Shown piece by piece: positions 47,541 through 56,012 of a stretch of DNA of 64,000 bases; the first letter of the stretch is position 1; every line of letters begins with the position of its first letter. The DNA is from Verrucomicrobiota bacterium. Its GTDB lineage: Bacteria > Verrucomicrobiota > Verrucomicrobiia > Limisphaerales > UBA9464. The stretch is from assembly GCA_947454705.1 (NCBI GenBank), contig CANGKZ010000015.1, forward strand, positions 40,601 through 104,600, read 5' to 3'. The notes under the pieces are model-generated. The model was not told the origin of the DNA, searched no databases, and saw only the letters and a list, made by a program, of their open reading frames with translations. A program made the translations under genes and the position numbers.

Positions 47541-47945
47541 TCAACTTTGGAACGCGGGAAAGCAGGAGCGAAACCGCGGAGACGCAGAGGCGCGGAGGAT
47601 TGAACTAAGAAGCGGGTGAAAATAGCCCTGGCCTTGAGGCCGGGGTTCAAAGGCAAACACGGATCGAGTCCCAGCGGGACGACAGAAACACGCCTCTGCC
47701 GTCCCGCAGGGACTCGAAGACACTCACCGCAACAGAACCCAGGCCTGAAGGCCCGGGCTATTCTCATCTCAACCCAACTCGGCGAAGGTCCGGCGCAGCG
47801 ATTTCGGACCAACCATCAATCGCCATTTTCAGGTTCAAAGAACGGAGGCCCGAAACGTCACCGAGTCCTCGTTCACCGCTCCACCCAATCCATATTCCAG
47901 CATCGTCTGACCAATCTTCCATCTTCGATCTCCGATCTCCGAATG
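47541..47945. repeat. Composite repeat cassette R2, locus 1
   Basis: Order: TTTGGAAC...GGAAAGCAGGA module, an octamer tract (GCGGAGAC/GCAGAGGC), AAGCGGGTGA, the nested palindrome at 47621-47762, spacer, then heptamers CCATCTT/CGATCTC near 47910. The same order recurs at 57849-58083 and 63375-63760. It is non-coding, and glgB starts 65 bp later. Confidence 0.8.
47621..47762. repeat. Doubly nested palindrome R2, full copy 1 (142 bp)
   Basis: Outer ends AATAGCCCTGGCCTTGAGGC and CCTGAAGGCCCGGGCTATT are imperfect inverted repeats, each containing a GGCC-4-GGCC hairpin. The inner pair CGAGTCCCAGCGGGACG / CGTCCCGCAGGGACTCG is inverted with one mismatch. Confidence 0.85.
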
Positions 47946-48009
47946 CCACGCCTTCAGGTTGAACGCTTTTCAGGTTTCGGCTTTTCTGATTCCCCGCTTC
48001 ACTGCCGAC

Positions 48010-50214
48010 ATGCTCCTGACACCCGCTGAGCTGGGATCGCTGACTTCCCTGTCGCACTCCTCGCCCCACACGCTGCTTGGCATGCATCCGCTGGGGGATG
48101 GCTCCGGAGTCGTGGCCCGTGCCCTGATTCCCGATGCGGTGAAGGTGGAGGTGGCCCCGGTGCACGGCACCGCGCATCCCCGCTTCGAACTCAAGCGCGT
48201 CGCCGACACCGCCGTTTTCGAAGGCACATCGACCGAAGTGTCGGCGGTGTACGCCTACGATTTGGTGATCACCTGGTCCGACGGTTCCAGCACTCGAGGA
48301 CGTGACCCGTATTCCTTCTGGCCCACGGTGGGCGAGACCGATCTCCACCTCTTCAACGAGGGCAGCCATCGCAAACTCTACGACACCCTCGGTGCGCAAC
48401 TCACCACGCTCGATGGCGTGGATGGCGTGTCGTTTGCCGTCTGGGCTCCCAACGCGCGGCGCGTCTCGGTGATCGGCAGCTTCAATCAATGGGATGGACG
48501 CCGCCACGCCATGCGCATGCTGGGCAACTCTGGCGTGTGGGAAATCTTCGTTCCCGGCGTGGGCGAAGGTGCGTTGTACAAGTTCGAGCTCCTCGACGCG
48601 CGCGGCCACCTCGTGGTCAAAACCGATCCGTTCGGCGCCTTCTTCGAGCAGCCCCCGAAACAATCGGCCATCGTGTGGAACACGCGAAAATTCGCGTGGA
48701 CCGACCAGGATTGGATGCAGAAGCGGAAGAGCTTCAACTGCCTCAAATCCCCGGTCAGCATCTACGAGATGCACCTCGGCTCGTGGCTGCGGAAAGACGG
48801 TTGGGAAGCGCCCGGGTATCGCGGCATCGCGGGTCCGCTGGTGGACTACCTTCGCAAGACCGGGTTCACCCACGTCGAATTCCTCCCGGTTGCGGAACAC
48901 GCCTACTACCCAAGCTGGGGCTATCAGGTCACCGGATTCTTCGCCCCCACCAGCCGGTACGGCACTCCGGATGACTTCCAGTACCTGGTCAACACGCTGC
49001 ACGAAGCCGGATTCGGCGTGATCATCGACTGGGTCCCCGCCCACTTTCCGCGCGACACCTGGGCGCTCGCGCAATTCGACGGCACCGCGCTGTTCGAGCA
49101 TGAGGATCCGCGCCTCGGGGCGCATCAGGATTGGGGCACCCTCATCTTCAACTTCGGACGCCACGAGGTCCGCAATTTCCTCGCCGCAAACGCACTGTAC
49201 TGGTGCGAGCGATTCCACATCGATGGCCTGCGCGTCGATGCCGTGGCCTCCATGCTGTACCTCGATTATTCCCGGAAAGAGGGCGAGTGGATCCCCAACC
49301 GCCACGGGGGACGTGAAAACATCGAGGCGGTTGAATTCCTCAAGCAATTCAACCACCTGGTCCACACCGAGCATGCCGGTGTGATGACCCTCGCCGAGGA
49401 AAGCACCGCGTGGCCGATGGTGTCGCGTCCGCCCTGGCTCGGCGGATTGGGCTTCAGCCTCAAGTGGAACATGGGCTGGATGCACGACACCCTGGGCTAC
49501 TTCAAGCGCGACCCGATCTATCGCAAGTACCACCAGAACGAGCTGACCTTCGCGATGCTGTACCATTTTCAGGAAAACTTCGTTCTGCCGCTTTCGCACG
49601 ACGAAGTGGTCCACGGAAAGGGTTCCCTGCGGAAGCGCATGCCCGGCGACGACTGGCAGGGCTTTGCCAACTTGCGGGTGCTGCTCGGTTACCAGTGGTT
49701 GTTCCCCGGAAAGAAGCTGCTCTTCATGGGCGGCGAAATCGGCCAGGTGTCGGAATGGAACGACAACGCCGAACTCGACTGGGGACTGCTCCAAGCCGGG
49801 CCGTATCACATCGGCGTGCAAAAGTGGGTGTCCGACCTCAACGCCTTGTACCGTTCAGAACCGGCCCTCTGGCGCGGCGATTACGAAACCGACGGGTTCT
49901 GGTGGGTGGACTGCGGGGATCATGCCAACAGCGTCCTGTCTTTCATCCGGCATGACAGCTCCACCGGCCGCTACGTTCTCGTGCTGTTGAATCTCACCCC
50001 GAATCCGCTCCGGGAATACCGGATTGGACTCCCGATCGCCGGACTCTGGCGCGAGGTGCTCAACAGCGATTCCGCGCTCTACGGCGGCAGCAATCTGGGC
50101 AACGCCGGGGGCGTCCACGCGGAGGACTTCTCCGTGCACAACCAACGGTATTCGGCGCGATTCACGCTGCCCCCGCTAAGCGTCGGCGTTTTCGCAACCG
50201 CGGCGATCCACTAA
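48010..50214 (+). CDS. glgB: 1,4-alpha-glucan branching enzyme GlgB
   Basis: A 734-residue GH13 enzyme: N-terminal CBM48 modules (~20-220; GVSFAVWAPNARRVSVIGSF, then NQWDG), then the barrel with the four conserved regions DWVPAHFPRD, GLRVDAVASMLYLDYSR (nucleophile Asp), LAEESTAWP (acid Glu) and LSHDEVVHGKGS. It makes alpha-1,6 branches in glycogen. The ATG at 48010 starts MLLTPAELGSL, the usual GlgB beginning. No glgA/C/P lies next to it, but a lone glycogen-binding module is encoded at 62843. Confidence 0.96.
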   Translation: MLLTPAELGSLTSLSHSSPHTLLGMHPLGDGSGVVARALIPDAVKVEVAPVHGTAHPRFELKRVADTAVFEGTSTEVSAVYAYDLVITWSDGSSTRGRDPYSFWPTVGETDLHLFNEGSHRKLYDTLGAQLTTLDGVDGVSFAVWAPNARRVSVIGSFNQWDGRRHAMRMLGNSGVWEIFVPGVGEGALYKFELLDARGHLVVKTDPFGAFFEQPPKQSAIVWNTRKFAWTDQDWMQKRKSFNCLKSPVSIYEMHLGSWLRKDGWEAPGYRGIAGPLVDYLRKTGFTHVEFLPVAEHAYYPSWGYQVTGFFAPTSRYGTPDDFQYLVNTLHEAGFGVIIDWVPAHFPRDTWALAQFDGTALFEHEDPRLGAHQDWGTLIFNFGRHEVRNFLAANALYWCERFHIDGLRVDAVASMLYLDYSRKEGEWIPNRHGGRENIEAVEFLKQFNHLVHTEHAGVMTLAEESTAWPMVSRPPWLGGLGFSLKWNMGWMHDTLGYFKRDPIYRKYHQNELTFAMLYHFQENFVLPLSHDEVVHGKGSLRKRMPGDDWQGFANLRVLLGYQWLFPGKKLLFMGGEIGQVSEWNDNAELDWGLLQAGPYHIGVQKWVSDLNALYRSEPALWRGDYETDGFWWVDCGDHANSVLSFIRHDSSTGRYVLVLLNLTPNPLREYRIGLPIAGLWREVLNSDSALYGGSNLGNAGGVHAEDFSVHNQRYSARFTLPPLSVGVFATAAIH

Positions 50215-50236
50215 CCCCTCACTCCTTCGATCTCGC

Positions 50237-51493
50237 GTGAGTGCGGCAACGCCCCAGGAATCCCAACCGGGATCAGGTTCCGCGTTGCGCTTGTGGGTGC
50301 GATGGTTGATCCGCGCCGGGCTTGCGCTCGGTGTTCTTGCGGTCGCTGCTGTCGTCGCGTTCGCCTGGCAGCGGCGTCCGCCGGCTGCCATGCCGCCAAT
50401 TCGCTGGAGGCTCAATCTCGCAAACCTCCAACCCAATCTCGGCGCCCTCACCCGGGATGGAACGCTGATCACCGGATCGGGCGACGTGGTGACCGCAATT
50501 GATCGCGACGGGAAAATCCTCTGGAACTTCACCAACGGCCCGTCCCTCGGATCCGTGGCCGTCGGGAGCAACACCGATCTCTATTTCGCAGGATACCGCC
50601 AAGGAACCCGGCGACTGGTGTGCCTCGATTCCTCCGGACGCTTCCGCTGGGATCAGCGTGCGGTGGTCATCGACGGCTATCCCCCCGTGCTTGCCCCCGA
50701 TGGCACTGTTCTCACCAGCGGCACGGACCGGGAGCTCCACGCCTTTTCTCCCGATGGGAAACCCGTTTGGACCTTCGACATTGGCTCCGCCACCTATGGC
50801 CCCCCGCTGATTCGACCGGACGGCACCAGCATCGTTCTCGGCCCGATCCCCGGGGCTGGACTGCGCCTGATCGGCCCGGACGGAAAGTCGCGCGGAGCCT
50901 TCTCAACCCACCGCTTCACCAACGAACCCAATTTGAGGCAGGCAACCCTTGGCCCGGACGGAACCCTCTACCTCGCAGGTTCCGGAGCCGAGTTCCTTCG
51001 CGCCGTAACTCCCGGGGGGCCGGTGCGATGGACCGTGGAGCTCGATCTCGACGCCGCATCGCGCCCCATCGTCGATTCCACCGGACGAATCATTCTGACC
51101 GCAAAAAATTCTCGAACCGAGCACTTCGAGATTCTGGCCATCAGCCCCAAAGGCAGCGTGGAATGGCGTCGCGACCTAGGAGTTTCCTATGCCGACTCCT
51201 CCCCTGCACTTGGGACCGACGGCTCCATTTTCCTGACTTCCGGAGAGCCCGCCCTTTGGTGCCTGAAACCGGACGGCACTGTGCGTTGGAAATACCGCCT
51301 GCCAAGACCAATCCAGTGGGTCAAACTTCAACGCAACTCATTGGCCTCGTGGTCTTTATTCGTTCGAGAGCTCTTTCGAACCCCTCGAGCTATTGCGCAC
51401 ACCCCTCCCTGGGTCGCCCCAGATGGTTCCGTTCGGGTGGGATTGGCCGGCGCACAGGGGTATTTGCTCTCGATCGAACGCCCCCTTCCCTAG
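50237..51493 (+). CDS. Membrane-anchored PQQ-like beta-propeller protein
   Basis: A 418-residue protein with an N-terminal anchor (IRAGLALGVLAVAAVVAFAW) and repeated propeller blades of the PQQ/BamB type (GDVVTAIDRDGKILWNF, RELHAFSPDGKPVWTFDIG, LWCLKPDGTVRWKYRLP). The start is GTG at 50237, 22 bp after glgB. No catalytic residues were identified. It may be a scaffold in the envelope. Confidence 0.85.
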   Translation: MSAATPQESQPGSGSALRLWVRWLIRAGLALGVLAVAAVVAFAWQRRPPAAMPPIRWRLNLANLQPNLGALTRDGTLITGSGDVVTAIDRDGKILWNFTNGPSLGSVAVGSNTDLYFAGYRQGTRRLVCLDSSGRFRWDQRAVVIDGYPPVLAPDGTVLTSGTDRELHAFSPDGKPVWTFDIGSATYGPPLIRPDGTSIVLGPIPGAGLRLIGPDGKSRGAFSTHRFTNEPNLRQATLGPDGTLYLAGSGAEFLRAVTPGGPVRWTVELDLDAASRPIVDSTGRIILTAKNSRTEHFEILAISPKGSVEWRRDLGVSYADSSPALGTDGSIFLTSGEPALWCLKPDGTVRWKYRLPRPIQWVKLQRNSLASWSLFVRELFRTPRAIAHTPPWVAPDGSVRVGLAGAQGYLLSIERPLP

Positions 51494-51640
51494 CCGGGTC
51501 CCCTTCCGGCTCCTCCCCCACCCTCGGGGAACGGCTAGGGGAAGTTAAGCGCTGCGACTATCCATAGGTAAGGTTGTTGGAATCAACGACCTGCCTAGAG
51601 TTGGGACTGTGATCTGCGTGCAAGCGGATCCCTCCCAAAA

Positions 51641-52711
51641 GTGATTTCAAAGCGTCAACAATCCGAGAAAAGCATCCAGGCCAGCGCCACCCGCCAGACC
51701 GCCACCGGCCTCCGCCTCGCGCTGCTTCTCGCCGCTTCTAGCGCCGCGATCAGCACAGTGTGCGCTACGGACTACATCTACGGAATCGGGACCGACTGGA
51801 ATCTGTACCAGATCGCAATCAACGGGAGCACGGTCACCACCACCGCAAAGCTCAACCTGAGCGGATACATCCCCGGATTCGGAACCCGCAACAACGACTA
51901 CCTCAACGGAGTGGGTATCGATCAGTCCACGGGGGACATCTACTTCAACTACAGCTACAACAACCAGTCCTCGACCACGTCCGGTACGATGACGGTGGTT
52001 CCTTACATTTACCAAAACGTAAACGGCAGCTACAAAGCACCTTACGCCCTCGGAGCTCCGATCACTTCGGCCACGTTGACCCCTACCGATGTGGGCGCTG
52101 GATGGCTTCCCCGGGCCACCTACTACAACGGCACCTACTACGCCGGTCTCCAGCAGGACGACCATTTGGTGCTGCTTCCGATTTCCGGGACGACGACCAA
52201 GAGCTACACCTCGGTGACCCAGTTCAGTAACTGGGACCACACTTCGACCACCGCGATGAACGGCGGCGACTTCGTGATCGGGTCCAACTCCACGATCTAC
52301 GGATCCACGGTGCTATCGAGCGTCAATCAGTTCTACCGCCAGCCGCTGAGCAATGCGACGAACTCGGCCAGCGGCTCCCCCTGGACGATCTTCAACATCG
52401 ACAGTTCGGTTCCGTTCAACACCCAGGGCAGCGTTCAGGTCGCCGGACTCGGTCAGTCCTCGAACATGTACCTGGTTTCGTCGACCGGTAAGAACCTCTA
52501 CTCAGTCAGCGGCTACGACAACGCCACGGCCCCCTCGATCACCCAGATCGGATCCAATGGCGTCATCCCCATCACCCTGACCGACCTGAGCATCGTGGTG
52601 ACCGCCCCGCTTCCCGTGCCTGAGACCTCCACGGTGGTGGGCGGCGCGGCTGCCGCAATCGGCGTCGGCTTGGAATGGTTGCGCCGCAACAAGCGCCGCA
52701 ACACCAAATAA
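51641..52711 (+). CDS. PEP-CTERM-like secreted protein, copy C of tandem pair
   Basis: A 356-residue protein: signal peptide (LRLALLLAASSAAISTVCA), then a beta-rich body starting TDYIYGIGTDWNLYQI with several internal YFNYSY / TYYAG-like repeats, and the sorting tail VPETSTVVGG-AAAAIGVGLEW-LRRNKRR. It is not related to copies A and B in the body, but has a tandem paralogue 228 bp downstream. The start is GTG with no strong ribosome site. An imperfect dyad GGTTGTTG-GAAT-CAACGACC lies upstream near 51573-51592. Confidence 0.82.
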   Translation: MISKRQQSEKSIQASATRQTATGLRLALLLAASSAAISTVCATDYIYGIGTDWNLYQIAINGSTVTTTAKLNLSGYIPGFGTRNNDYLNGVGIDQSTGDIYFNYSYNNQSSTTSGTMTVVPYIYQNVNGSYKAPYALGAPITSATLTPTDVGAGWLPRATYYNGTYYAGLQQDDHLVLLPISGTTTKSYTSVTQFSNWDHTSTTAMNGGDFVIGSNSTIYGSTVLSSVNQFYRQPLSNATNSASGSPWTIFNIDSSVPFNTQGSVQVAGLGQSSNMYLVSSTGKNLYSVSGYDNATAPSITQIGSNGVIPITLTDLSIVVTAPLPVPETSTVVGGAAAAIGVGLEWLRRNKRRNTK

Positions 52712-52939
52712 ACCTGAGATTTTCGACTTTTGGAGGCGTAGGATTTCCCCCGGAAACCCGATCTCCAATCGAAGCTTGAACACAACCTATCCGATTGCTG
52801 TTGTTACTGTTACAACCGAATAGAGGAATGTTTCGGCTAAAAACGAACTACCACCCTAAGGCGTTGCCTTAACACCAAGTAGGGTTGTTCATCGCCTTCA
52901 CCGCCATAGTCTTGCCGAGTCCGGTGGATACCGGATTCA

Positions 52940-54034
52940 GTGACTACTCTCCGAACAACCAACAACCGCAAACGCCGATCCGCCAAAACGCGGATTTCTG
53001 TTTCGCCTTCTCGCGGAATTGTGGCGCTGTTGGCTGCCTGGGTTGGAGTCGCGCCTGCGGCCGCTGCCACGGACTACATCTACGGCATCGGCACGGACTG
53101 GAAGCTGTACCAGATCAACGTGGATTCAGTGGCCAACACGGTGTCCACCAGCGCAAAGCTGACTCTTTCCAACTACATTTCCGGATGGGGCTCCTCGGGA
53201 CGCTTCAACGAGTACATCAACGGTCTGGGAATTGATCAAGCGACCGGGAACATCTACTTCAATTACAGCTACAACAGCACGAGCACCTCGACTTCTGGGA
53301 CGATGACGGTGGTTCCGTACATCTACCAGAATTCTGGCGGAGGCTACAGCCCTCCCTACGCCCTGGGCGCGGCGATCACCTCGGCGACCCTGCCGGCAAC
53401 TTCAGTCGGAGCCGGATGGGTACCACGGGCCACCTTCTACAACGGCAACTACTACGCCGGCATCCAGAACAGCGACACCTTCCTGGTCCTGCCCATCACG
53501 GGAACCACCACCAAGAGCTACGGGACCATCGCCTCCTACGCCAACTGGGATCATACGAGCATCACCTCCATGCAAGGTGGTGATTTCGTGATCGGCTCCA
53601 ACAACACCATTTACGGCACTGCGGTCATTTCGAGCGCAAACACGTTCTATCGCCAACCCCTGGCGGATGCGACGAATGCGTCAACCGGTGCCGCTTGGAC
53701 CAGTTTTAACGTCGATTCGTCAATCCCCTCCGCCACCCAGGGATCCATTCAGGTCGCGGGCCTGGGCCAAAGCGCGAACCTCTACGTGATCAGCTCCACC
53801 GGTGGCAATGTTTACAAGGTGAACGGCTATGACAATAGCACCGCCCCCACCTTCTCCCAGATCGGCTCGTCGGGCGTCATGCCGGTCACGATGACGGATC
53901 TCAGCATCATCGTTTCGGCGCCGCTCCCGGTTCCCGAGGCCTCCACGATGATGGGAGCAGCTGGAGTCTCTGCAGGAGTAGTGCTCGAATTTCTCCGCCG
54001 CCGCCGCCGCAAGGGTTCGTCCGTCGTGGCGTGA
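52940..54034 (+). CDS. PEP-CTERM-like secreted protein, copy D of tandem pair
   Basis: A 364-residue protein. It has a signal (GIVALLAAWVGVAPAAAATD) and a body closely similar to copy C: TDYIYGIGTDWKLYQI, TSGTMTVVPYIYQN and GGDFVIGSN.TIYG are shared. The sorting tail is VPEASTMMG-AAGVSAGVVLEF-LRRRRRKG. The start is GTG. TAAGGC-GTT-GCCTTA at 52857-52871 is a perfect small dyad upstream. A strong terminator follows. The body function is unknown; the Asn/Ser/Thr/Tyr-rich content suits a structural or adhesive role. Confidence 0.82.
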   Translation: MTTLRTTNNRKRRSAKTRISVSPSRGIVALLAAWVGVAPAAAATDYIYGIGTDWKLYQINVDSVANTVSTSAKLTLSNYISGWGSSGRFNEYINGLGIDQATGNIYFNYSYNSTSTSTSGTMTVVPYIYQNSGGGYSPPYALGAAITSATLPATSVGAGWVPRATFYNGNYYAGIQNSDTFLVLPITGTTTKSYGTIASYANWDHTSITSMQGGDFVIGSNNTIYGTAVISSANTFYRQPLADATNASTGAAWTSFNVDSSIPSATQGSIQVAGLGQSANLYVISSTGGNVYKVNGYDNSTAPTFSQIGSSGVMPVTMTDLSIIVSAPLPVPEASTMMGAAGVSAGVVLEFLRRRRRKGSSVVA

Positions 54035-54070
54035 GACTGCTTCGGGGAATTCCTCCGACGACGGTTTAAG

Positions 54071-54109
54071 AAGCAAATAAGCCCGGTTCAACCCGGGCTT
54101 TTTGCTTTT
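54071..54109. terminator. Bidirectional terminator after copy D
   Basis: AAGCAAATAAGCCCGG pairs with CCGGGCTTTTTGCTT around a short loop. It is followed by TTTT on the plus strand and is T-rich on the minus strand. It serves copy D and possibly the convergent amidohydrolase gene. Confidence 0.92.
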
Positions 54110-54163
54110 GGGTGGCTCTTCACAACGAGCTTTATCCCCGCCGATCAGAATCCCCCGCCAGAC

Positions 54164-55933
54164 TCAGGGGAGAAACTCCATCCATCCGAACCGATCCGCA
54201 GCGTGAAAGGTTCCGGTGAGCGTGGGATTCATCGCCAGGTAGGTATCGGTTGCGCGATCAATGCGGTACAGGTTCACCCGCCAACGAGTGCCGGGAGCCA
54301 CCGTTGTCGAACTCAGCGAGGCCAGAGGGATCCGCACTTCGCAGATCCATTCGTGTTTTTTCGGATCCACGCGCACCTTCCACTCCATTCCACTGCTCCA
54401 GTTGAAGTCAGAACTCGGACGCTTGATCCGCAGGTCCAGCGCCTCGTTGTTCGGAGCCCATTCGTACTCGGTATACTCCGACAAACGATCCGCATTCGGC
54501 GCGACAAACAGCTCCACCGCATCGCGGTCCCACAGTGCGTCGGGAGACTTGATCCGCTCGGTCTTGATCGGCTTGCCGTAGTCCGAAAGCTTGGTGAACG
54601 GACACCGGTAGGACAGGTACAGGAACTGGTCCGACCACAACGCCCGGCACTGCGTCGCCAGCTCCGGACGTACCGCACCAGAAATGGTCTCCTGCTCCAG
54701 CATCATCACAGGAGCCGATGCCCATTCCGGCTCGTTGAGCTTTCCGTCCGGCTTGAAGTCGCGACGAATCCGCTTCGCCTGAATCGTGTGGAACGGAAGC
54801 GACCGGACCAGCAGCTTGCGGGCGTTGTCGAAATAGATTTTCCGCAACACCTCCGGGGGCAAACCAATCGAGGAAATGTTCCAGCTCCCCTGGATCGGCG
54901 TCATGTGCGGCCAGTCGCGATCGCGCGTCTCCAGCCAGCGCCACTCCTTGTGGTAGAACTCCGCCGCGGTGTCGTCCGATGGATTCTCTGCATCACCCGA
55001 CGAACCGAGGATCAGCTTGTCGTACACCTGGAAATCCGTGGCGAACAGGATCCGGTCCTGATGCTTCACGAACAGGGCGCGGACCTGTTCGGGATCGTGT
55101 CGTCCGATCTCCGGAATACGCGCCGCTAGATCCGCCATCATGTTCGTATGGCGGTCGAGTTGCTCGTCCACCCACTTCAGATCCTCGGCGTTGTTGGCAA
55201 AGTGAACGCAGACGAAGGTGGTCTTGGGATGACGCGTGATCACCCGCTCCAACGCGGCCAGCATGTCTTCCCGCTTGGGAAACTGCTTCGGATCGCCGAA
55301 CCACCACGCCTTGTGATCCTTCAGCTCCGTCCAGCGCTCGTTCTGCTGGTTGAACGGAAGCCAGAACGCCCGCGGATCCGCCACGTGAATGCTCACCGGC
55401 AATCCCAGCTCGCCGCATCGACGCCACACGCCATCCAGTTTGGGATCATCAATCTTGATCAACTCCCCGCGCGCATTGCGCAGGTACAGGCCCAGACGCT
55501 TGTACTCCTTGAATCCCGCCGCACCCAACCGTGCCGCGGTCTCGACCTGTCGAATGGCCTTTCGATCGAAATCCGGTTCATCCCAACCCGTGTAGTCCAG
55601 GTTGAAGTACTGCAGGAAACGGCCCGGTGCGACGCGGTTGAAGAGGTCGCGGTTGTTTTGGAATTCGGAAAGATTGGTCCCCTTCGTGGTGACCGTTCCT
55701 CCGCTGAGATTCACGCCGATGCCCACTCCTGATCGATCCAGAATCCCCAAGGCGCGGCGGATGCGTGGTTCCGTTCCTTCGATATGCTGGTGCAGATCGA
55801 TGATCCGGTGCTCGGCCCGCCAACGATCGCCCGGCCACGGCGGCGGGGTTTCGCCGGTCACTGCACTAACCTCCAGGCACAACCGGGACCACACGAGAAA
55901 CCCGGCAACGGCACACAGGCGGGGAAATCGCAT
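54164..55933 (-). CDS. Exported amidohydrolase_2 fused to a CBM9-like domain
   Basis: A 589-residue protein: signal (AVAGFLVWSRLCLEVSAV); amidohydrolase_2 domain (~40-380) with HxH in IIDLHQHIEG, a lysine in GFKEYKRLG, H in VSIHVADPRAF, H in FVCVHFANN and Asp in ILFATDFQVYDK; then a C-terminal CBM9/DOMON-like beta sandwich (~400-589; IRRDFKPDGKLNEPEWASAP, DALWDRDAVELFVAPNA, EWKVRVDPKKHEWICEVRIP). The metal ligands appear intact. The family acts on decarboxylation or hydrolysis of small cyclic acids; the carbohydrate module suggests a glycan-linked substrate outside the cell. Confidence 0.85.
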   Translation of the reverse strand: MRFPRLCAVAGFLVWSRLCLEVSAVTGETPPPWPGDRWRAEHRIIDLHQHIEGTEPRIRRALGILDRSGVGIGVNLSGGTVTTKGTNLSEFQNNRDLFNRVAPGRFLQYFNLDYTGWDEPDFDRKAIRQVETAARLGAAGFKEYKRLGLYLRNARGELIKIDDPKLDGVWRRCGELGLPVSIHVADPRAFWLPFNQQNERWTELKDHKAWWFGDPKQFPKREDMLAALERVITRHPKTTFVCVHFANNAEDLKWVDEQLDRHTNMMADLAARIPEIGRHDPEQVRALFVKHQDRILFATDFQVYDKLILGSSGDAENPSDDTAAEFYHKEWRWLETRDRDWPHMTPIQGSWNISSIGLPPEVLRKIYFDNARKLLVRSLPFHTIQAKRIRRDFKPDGKLNEPEWASAPVMMLEQETISGAVRPELATQCRALWSDQFLYLSYRCPFTKLSDYGKPIKTERIKSPDALWDRDAVELFVAPNADRLSEYTEYEWAPNNEALDLRIKRPSSDFNWSSGMEWKVRVDPKKHEWICEVRIPLASLSSTTVAPGTRWRVNLYRIDRATDTYLAMNPTLTGTFHAADRFGWMEFLP

Positions 55934-56012
55934 GCCTGATTGAAACCGGGTCTTGGAGGAAACGCCAGCGATCAGCCGCGCGAATCCAAACCCGGATTCG
56001 AAGCGCCCCGCG

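Noticed and set aside
47764..49821. Minus-strand frame of 685 codons
   Set aside because: Antisense to glgB, whose four catalytic regions are intact.
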